Part shown: in pieces, positions 61,580-64,000 of the stretch
Layout: every line of letters begins with the position of its first letter
Position numbering within the stretch: position 1 is the first letter of the stretch
NCBI RefSeq assembly: GCF_005048855.1
Contig: NZ_SUME01000004.1
Coordinates: forward strand, 496,001-560,000
Length of the DNA stretch: 64,000 bases
Direction: 5' to 3'
Origin: Sphingobacterium olei
GTDB lineage: Bacteria; Bacteroidota; Bacteroidia; Sphingobacteriales; Sphingobacteriaceae
Notes under the pieces: generated by a model
What the model was told of the DNA's origin: nothing
Database searches by the model: none
What the model saw: the letters and a program-made list of their open reading frames with translations, nothing else
Position numbers and translations under genes: made by a program

Positions 61580-63070
61580 TTACTTAAACAACCCTAACAG
61601 AAAATCCGGAAAGATCCCTATAGTGAACACCAATGCCGTTAACACAATACCTATTGCGATAATAAGACGAATGGGCATATTGTTGTTCTGGTCAGATTGG
61701 CCATCCCTTAGAAACGCGTAGAGGGGGATTTTAAAATAGTAGAACAAGGAGATCACAGAAGTTAAAGCCCCTGTAATGAGTAATAGTAAATAAGGCAGAT
61801 CTCCGCTGGATTGATATCCTTCGAATACCGATGTAAACACGAGCAATTTACCGACAAAGCCTGCCGTAGGGGGGAGACCAATTAAAGATATGCCGATGAA
61901 GGTGAAACAGGTAAAAACGATCGGCATTTTTTTTCCCAAACCGGAATAAGATTCAAGTGTCGTAGCTCCCGTCTTCTGTTCCAAGGCATCGATGAATGCA
62001 AAAGCCGCTAGATTCATGAGTACATAAGCGCATAGGTAAAAAAGCAGTATTGCAGGATCTCCACTTGGAGCCACTAAAACTGCCATTAGCAGGAATCCGG
62101 TATGCCCTATGGAAGAGTAGGCCATCATACGCTTCACATTCTGTTGGCGCAAGGCGATGAGGTTACCGGCTAGCATGGTGATGATAGCGACTACGGTTAA
62201 AAATAGAACGGTCAACTCGCCGAAATAGAAAGGTGAGGATGCCCAAGCCTGTATAATACGGGCCAATAACACGATCGCGCCAACTTTAGGAACGGTAGAT
62301 AAGAATGCAGTGACCGGTGTCGGTGCACCTTCGTACACATCCGGTGCCCAGGCGTGAAAGGGTACAAAGCTTAATTTAAATCCTATTCCCGTAAACACGA
62401 ATAAGAGGGCAATGCTCGTCATCACTTGGGGTGCGGCAGTTAATCCCTGTAGGTGGGCTAAGCTAACAAAATCTAGATTTCCCGTGAAACCATATAACAA
62501 GGATAAACCGTAGAGCATAACTGCAGCACAGACAGAACCGAAGAGCACATATTTCATGGCGGCCTCGGATTGTTTTTTGTGTTCGGAGAAATAACCTACC
62601 AAGATATATGAACTTATCGAAACGGTCTCGATGGCAATGAAAGCAAGCAGCCAGTTGGTCGTAATGGTCAATAGGTTAAGACCTAGTCCGGCTGTGAGCA
62701 ATACGGTATATACGTCACCAAGATTCTTTTGGAAGATTTTGCCCTTAAAATGCTGCTGAATGAAAATTGTAGAGATAAATAGTGCAAATAGGATAATCCC
62801 TCTGGCAAAAACAGAAAAATTGTCAATGAGCAGCATGCCGAAGAATGCCGATGCGGGCTGATGCAATTGAGGCAGTAGACTGACAAAAGAAAAGATATAA
62901 CCGATGATTGCAATAAAGAAAGAAGACTGCTTCCATAGTCGATCGGTGAACAGGGTAGCACCTATTGACAATAGAAAGGCCGTAATCAGTGCAAACTCCG
63001 GCTTGAATAGCGGGATAGATGCAAGGATATGATCTAAAGTGTCGGATAGGTGAAGGGCTACGTCTCTCAT
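61580..63070 (-). CDS. nuoN: NADH-quinone oxidoreductase subunit N
   Basis: A 496-residue antiporter-like subunit of respiratory complex I with about 14 transmembrane helices. Conserved stretches include SSYILVGYFSEHKKQSEAAM and KYVLFGSVCAAVMLYG, PFHAWAPDVYEGAPTPVTAF, RMMAYSSIGHTGFLLM and PTAGFVGKLLVF. It couples electron transfer to proton translocation. It is the last gene of the nuo operon, which continues off the right end of the window; the gap to nuoM is 9 bases. Confidence 0.96.
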   Translation of the reverse strand: MRDVALHLSDTLDHILASIPLFKPEFALITAFLLSIGATLFTDRLWKQSSFFIAIIGYIFSFVSLLPQLHQPASAFFGMLLIDNFSVFARGIILFALFISTIFIQQHFKGKIFQKNLGDVYTVLLTAGLGLNLLTITTNWLLAFIAIETVSISSYILVGYFSEHKKQSEAAMKYVLFGSVCAAVMLYGLSLLYGFTGNLDFVSLAHLQGLTAAPQVMTSIALLFVFTGIGFKLSFVPFHAWAPDVYEGAPTPVTAFLSTVPKVGAIVLLARIIQAWASSPFYFGELTVLFLTVVAIITMLAGNLIALRQQNVKRMMAYSSIGHTGFLLMAVLVAPSGDPAILLFYLCAYVLMNLAAFAFIDALEQKTGATTLESYSGLGKKMPIVFTCFTFIGISLIGLPPTAGFVGKLLVFTSVFEGYQSSGDLPYLLLLITGALTSVISLFYYFKIPLYAFLRDGQSDQNNNMPIRLIIAIGIVLTALVFTIGIFPDFLLGLFK

Positions 63071-63079
63071 TTTCTAATC

Positions 63080-64000
63080 CTAAATATATTGTGTTACCAA
63101 AGCTACTAGATTCAATACTGAGCTATTTAACTTATCGAAAATCAGCGAGGGCATAATACCGAGAAGCAAAGCTAAAGTAAGCGTTGGAAATAAAATAAGC
63201 TGTTCTCGTTTACTAAGATCTATTAACGAAGAAGCCCATTCTTCACCTCCTTTTAATCTGGTCTGTCCAAAAAACATACGCTGTAATGTCCACAGTAAAT
63301 ATGCTGCACTCAGCAATATACCCAATGAACCGGCAATGGCCATCCAACGTGGAATGCCCGTACCAATGGATTCTGCATTAAAAGTTCCGATGATGACAAA
63401 CGCTTCGCCTATGAATGCAGAAAATCCGGGTAATCCCAACGAAGCAAAAAATGCGATAGCGACGTAACCGGTATATTTCGGCATGAGCGAGGCTAGACCT
63501 CTAAAATTATAGATATAGCGGTCGTGAACACGATCATAGATGACACCTACTAGGAAAAATAAGGCGGCGGATAGGAAACCGTGACTTATCATCTGGAACA
63601 TCGCCCCGGAAATTCCCTCGGCTGTTAACGACGCAATACCCAGTAGCACAAAGCCCATATGCGATACGGAGGAATAGGCGATCAACCGTTTTAAGTCCTT
63701 TTGTGCGAGTGCATTCAACGCACCATAAATAATAGAAACGATGCCGATGAGTCCCAGCCACCAATTGGCATCTACGGCTGCATCGGGAAAGATGCTTAAA
63801 CAGATACGAATGATCCCGTATCCACCTACTTTTAATAATATACCTGCAAGGATAATGGATACCGGTGTCGGTGCTTCTACGTGTGCATCGGGTAACCAGG
63901 TGTGTAGCGGAACGATAGGTACTTTGATCGCAAAGGCAAAGAAGAGCACGATGAAACCGATCATGCGTGCGGGAATCCCAAATACTTCATTATAGTTGTT
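63080..64000 (-). CDS. nuoM: NADH-quinone oxidoreductase subunit M, partial
   Basis: The C-terminal ~306 residues of complex I subunit NuoM. The frame is open to the right edge, so the true start lies outside the window; the internal Met at 63964 is not the start. Motifs: PLHTWLPDAHVEAPTPVSII (quinone-proximal loop), RLIAYSSVSHMGFVLLGIAS, MISHGFLSAALFFLVGVIYD, LPGFSAFIGEAFV. It is followed by nuoN after 9 bases. Confidence 0.96.
   Translation of the reverse strand, partial: NNYNEVFGIPARMIGFIVLFFAFAIKVPIVPLHTWLPDAHVEAPTPVSIILAGILLKVGGYGIIRICLSIFPDAAVDANWWLGLIGIVSIIYGALNALAQKDLKRLIAYSSVSHMGFVLLGIASLTAEGISGAMFQMISHGFLSAALFFLVGVIYDRVHDRYIYNFRGLASLMPKYTGYVAIAFFASLGLPGFSAFIGEAFVIIGTFNAESIGTGIPRWMAIAGSLGILLSAAYLLWTLQRMFFGQTRLKGGEEWASSLIDLSKREQLILFPTLTLALLLGIMPSLIFDKLNSSVLNLVALVTQYI

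Overview
The window looks like a chromosome segment from a member of the Bacteroidota, most likely the Sphingobacteriaceae (Sphingobacterium/Pedobacter-like). The evidence is a SusC/SusD outer-membrane pair with accessory lipoproteins, OmpA/PKD barrel proteins, a GH3-family protein, DUF4254, MnmD, a CxxxY-type CcmE, sparse Shine-Dalgarno sequences, several TAnnTTTG promoter boxes, and base composition near 40% GC by eye. I saw no rRNA, tRNA, CRISPR array or intact insertion sequence. Assignments come from reading protein sequences and motifs; no database search was run.

Layout. 1-6426 (+): the 3' end of a SusC gene, SusD, a zinc-metallopeptidase lipoprotein and a DUF4302-like lipoprotein, probably one uptake operon for a peptide-like substrate. 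6543-18442 is mostly housekeeping: acs, a UbiA-like membrane protein, an rsmA/FAD-monooxygenase/2-hydroxyacid-dehydrogenase cluster, a small secreted protein, pdxA-cca-(pRiA4b ORF-3-like)-miaA, and ilvE. 18763-26644 is an envelope and signalling block: an OmpA-domain protein, an inner-membrane-type TPR-CHAT protease, a PKD-barrel protein, and a divergent sigma factor with a single-pass anti-sigma-like TPR protein. This is the best candidate here for an undescribed system.

26649-49669 holds a GH3 protein, lptB, recJ, a metallo-hydrolase, a YceI protein, a KhtTU-like cation/proton antiporter, a SufT-like protein with a glycosyltransferase, a polyprenyl synthase, a nitrilase-fold amidase, a MarR regulator, a GltB-like oxidoreductase, a cytochrome c maturation cluster (DUF2520 protein, CcmF/CcsA-like, CcmE), a DAACS symporter, mnmD, an FKBP, a YyaL-type protein and sixA.

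49670-51440 is a gene-poor, patchy stretch: a T/G-skewed tract, a compact palindromic element, an orphan ORF and a GC-rich zinc-ribbon remnant. It borders a surface-polysaccharide cluster at 51441-60930 that holds nine glycosyltransferases in mixed orientation with visible paralogue families. A DUF4254 gene follows, then the end of the complex I operon (nuoN and a partial nuoM, both on the minus strand).

Many convergent gene pairs share a long perfect hairpin that often includes both stop codons; these are listed as bidirectional terminators.
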